Shown here in pieces: positions 62,725 through 64,000 of a stretch of DNA of 64,000 nt; positions within the stretch are counted from its first letter, which is position 1; each line of letters opens with the position of its first letter. Below the pieces are notes generated by a model, which was not told the DNA's origin, did no database searches, and saw nothing but the letters and a program-made list of their open reading frames with translations. Source of the DNA: an uncultured Lachnospiraceae bacterium (GTDB lineage Bacteria; Bacillota; Clostridia; Lachnospirales; Lachnospiraceae); NCBI GenBank assembly GCA_910586095.1, contig CAJUHQ010000003.1, positions 11,959 to 75,958 on the forward strand, written 5' to 3'. Made by a program: the position numbers and the translations under genes.

Positions 62725-63753
62725 ATGGTTAAGAGAAGAAAATATATTATTATAGTGATTGGCATTTGCGCAATTTTGTGGTGGTTGGTAGTTGGCAGAT
62801 GGTATAGACCAAAAGTAGTGCTAGGACCTGAGAATGGACAAGATATTGTGCAGGAGATAGTGTCTCCTAAAAATTCCATTGACATCGTTTCTGAGGAGAT
62901 AGAACCAGTAGTAGAGCAAGAGACAACTTCCTTAGAACAGACACAGCAGTACAAAAATGAAACAGAATTTTACAGGATGGCAAAAGAGCAAGGAATCGAC
63001 CAGAAGGAGGCATCTATATATCTGCAAAAAGCAGAGGAGGCAAATCTTTTTGAAAATCATACGCTTGCTCTCACAGAAGTGATTATAGCAGATATGGACG
63101 GTAATGGGCAAAAGGATATGGCTGTGAGTGTGGATATGCCCGATTCGTATACATATGGAACAGGCTGTATTTATTTTTGTATGAATGAGGATGAACCATA
63201 CTGCTTTCAGGATGAGGAATTTCCCTTTTTCTTTGGCAGTACGCTATCATGGGCGGATGTGGACAATGATGGAAACACAGAACTTTTGATTGAGACAGTG
63301 GGAACAGGCTGTGGAGCGGCAGGCGATTGGTACCATGCAATCCTAAAGTACAAAGGTCATAAGCTAGAGCGGATGAAGCTTCCCTATGATTCTAGATTGA
63401 GCTATGGTGGTGAGATTGAGGTAGTAATCAATATAGAAGCTCAAGAAAATACATATAGTGCATATGTGCCACACTTAGATGAAACTATTATATTTGAAGC
63501 ACCTAATGCCAATATGCATATAAAAGAAGCACAGACAACAATTGTTGGAGGAAATGTAAGAGGATTTTTTGATGTACAGTGTGTGACTTATCAAGGAAGA
63601 AATGCACTGCAAGCAGTAGAGTATTTGTGTGGAGAGGGAGGCACAGTACACGCACTAGGAGTAGCTGTGTTTATCATTGAATGGGATGAGCAGGGAAATA
63701 GTTTTGTCGCGGACTGGTGGATTGTGTCTGAGTATGGAAAAGCAACCAAGTAA
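62725..63753 (+). CDS. Membrane-anchored protein with DxDxDG-type repeats, unknown function
   Basis: This 342-aa protein has an N-terminal membrane helix (~8-25), a Glu-rich linker (~35-80), and two FG-GAP/VCBS-like calcium-loop segments (IIADMDGNGQKDMAVSV and WADVDNDGNTELLIETVG) in an otherwise unassigned extracellular domain. I do not recognise the family. ATG 62725 is 4-5 nt after AAGGTGGA; GTG 62716 is an alternative. It stands alone between terminators. Confidence 0.7.
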   Translation: MVKRRKYIIIVIGICAILWWLVVGRWYRPKVVLGPENGQDIVQEIVSPKNSIDIVSEEIEPVVEQETTSLEQTQQYKNETEFYRMAKEQGIDQKEASIYLQKAEEANLFENHTLALTEVIIADMDGNGQKDMAVSVDMPDSYTYGTGCIYFCMNEDEPYCFQDEEFPFFFGSTLSWADVDNDGNTELLIETVGTGCGAAGDWYHAILKYKGHKLERMKLPYDSRLSYGGEIEVVINIEAQENTYSAYVPHLDETIIFEAPNANMHIKEAQTTIVGGNVRGFFDVQCVTYQGRNALQAVEYLCGEGGTVHALGVAVFIIEWDEQGNSFVADWWIVSEYGKATK

Positions 63754-63787
63754 AAAATAATTATATATTGTATCATCTAAATCATAA

Positions 63788-63818
63788 CAGTTTTATGACA
63801 GTTTTATGACAGTTTAAT
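63788..63818 (+). repeat. Short tandem repeat, 11-nt unit
   Basis: CAGTTTTATGA occurs twice and then, with one change and truncated, CAGTTTAATG. It leads directly into the hairpin at 63816-63852. Confidence 0.7.
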
Positions 63819-63852
63819 GCCTCTGTAGTAGTGTGAATACTACAGAGGCATT
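63816..63852 (+). terminator. Stem-loop after the unknown membrane protein
   Basis: AATGCCTCTGTAGTA pairs perfectly with its complement around a 7-nt loop. There is no proper T-run. The rest of 63853-63968 shows nothing recognised. Confidence 0.6.
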
Positions 63853-63968
63853 GTTAATTCGTATAATATTTGTAAATAAACACTATATCTATTTTAGTAA
63901 TGTGTATTCTTCACAAAAATAACCTATAAAGTTTTATTTACTATGAAAGTCTTCAAATCCTTGCTGTA

Positions 63969-64000
63969 GGTCTGCGCACGTGCTGCGCTGACCGTATGAC
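63969..64000. repeat. Partial dispersed palindromic element at the window end
   Basis: GGTCTGCGCA-CGTGC-TGCGCTGACC matches the core of the palindrome at 4711-4734 except for the loop and one arm base. The window ends seven bases later. Confidence 0.55.

Noticed and set aside
1..64000. CRISPR arrays, rRNA genes, prophage or insertion sequence
   Set aside because: No regularly spaced direct repeats, no rRNA sequence and no transposase, integrase or phage structural genes were seen.

Overview
The window reads as chromosomal DNA of a motile, low-to-medium GC, Gram-positive anaerobe of the Clostridia, most likely a flagellated Lachnospiraceae. The evidence is the type III glutamine synthetase, the FliW-CsrA pair, several flagellins, sigma-28 (FliA/SigD) promoters of the form TAAA-N15-17-NCGATAW, a PucR-type regulator and the gene order rpmG-secE-nusG-rplK-rplA-(capA)-rplJ-rplL-rpoB-rpoC. 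I do not assign a genus.

Layout. 1-7 kb: a wobble-uridine tRNA modification pair (trmR, trhP), glnN behind a long leader with an intrinsic terminator, tRNA-Gln(CUG), an HD hydrolase and cvfB, followed by a convergent yjfB-like motility gene. 7.7-14 kb: a PucR-type regulator, then ftsE-ftsX, an EnvC-like M23 hydrolase, ctpA and a TetR regulator. 14-26.5 kb: late flagellar genes flgM-flgN-flgK-flgK2-flgL, fliW-csrA, flaG-fliD-fliS-fliT-like, and two very short D0-like mini-flagellins. 26.6-28 kb: a broken DUF4157 gene. 28-42 kb: five large flagellins with a glycosyltransferase operon (GT2-GT11-like-GT2) between them. 42-48 kb: a FliT/FlgN-like orphan, two more glycosyltransferases, UDP-galactopyranose mutase and a divergent second FliD-like protein. 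48.7-62.5 kb: the rpmG to rpoC information-processing block, with a CapA-family gene inside it. 62.7-64 kb: a membrane-anchored protein of unknown function and repeats.

How it fits together. FlgM should hold back sigma-28 until the hook is complete. Sigma-28-type promoters can be read upstream of yjfB, flgM, flaG-fliD and all five large flagellins. FlgN, FliS and the FliT-like proteins are export chaperones. FliW and CsrA are expected to gate flagellin translation, and hairpins presenting AAGGA or ATGGA in their loops sit in the leaders of several filament genes. The glycosyltransferases and Glf are plausible filament or surface glycosylation enzymes. The items most worth a second look are the two D0-only mini-flagellins, the ~280-nt multi-hairpin leaders of the last two flagellins (different sequence, same pairing), a possible pseudoknot in front of the minus-strand flagellin, the acidic extension of NusG, and a dispersed palindromic repeat family.
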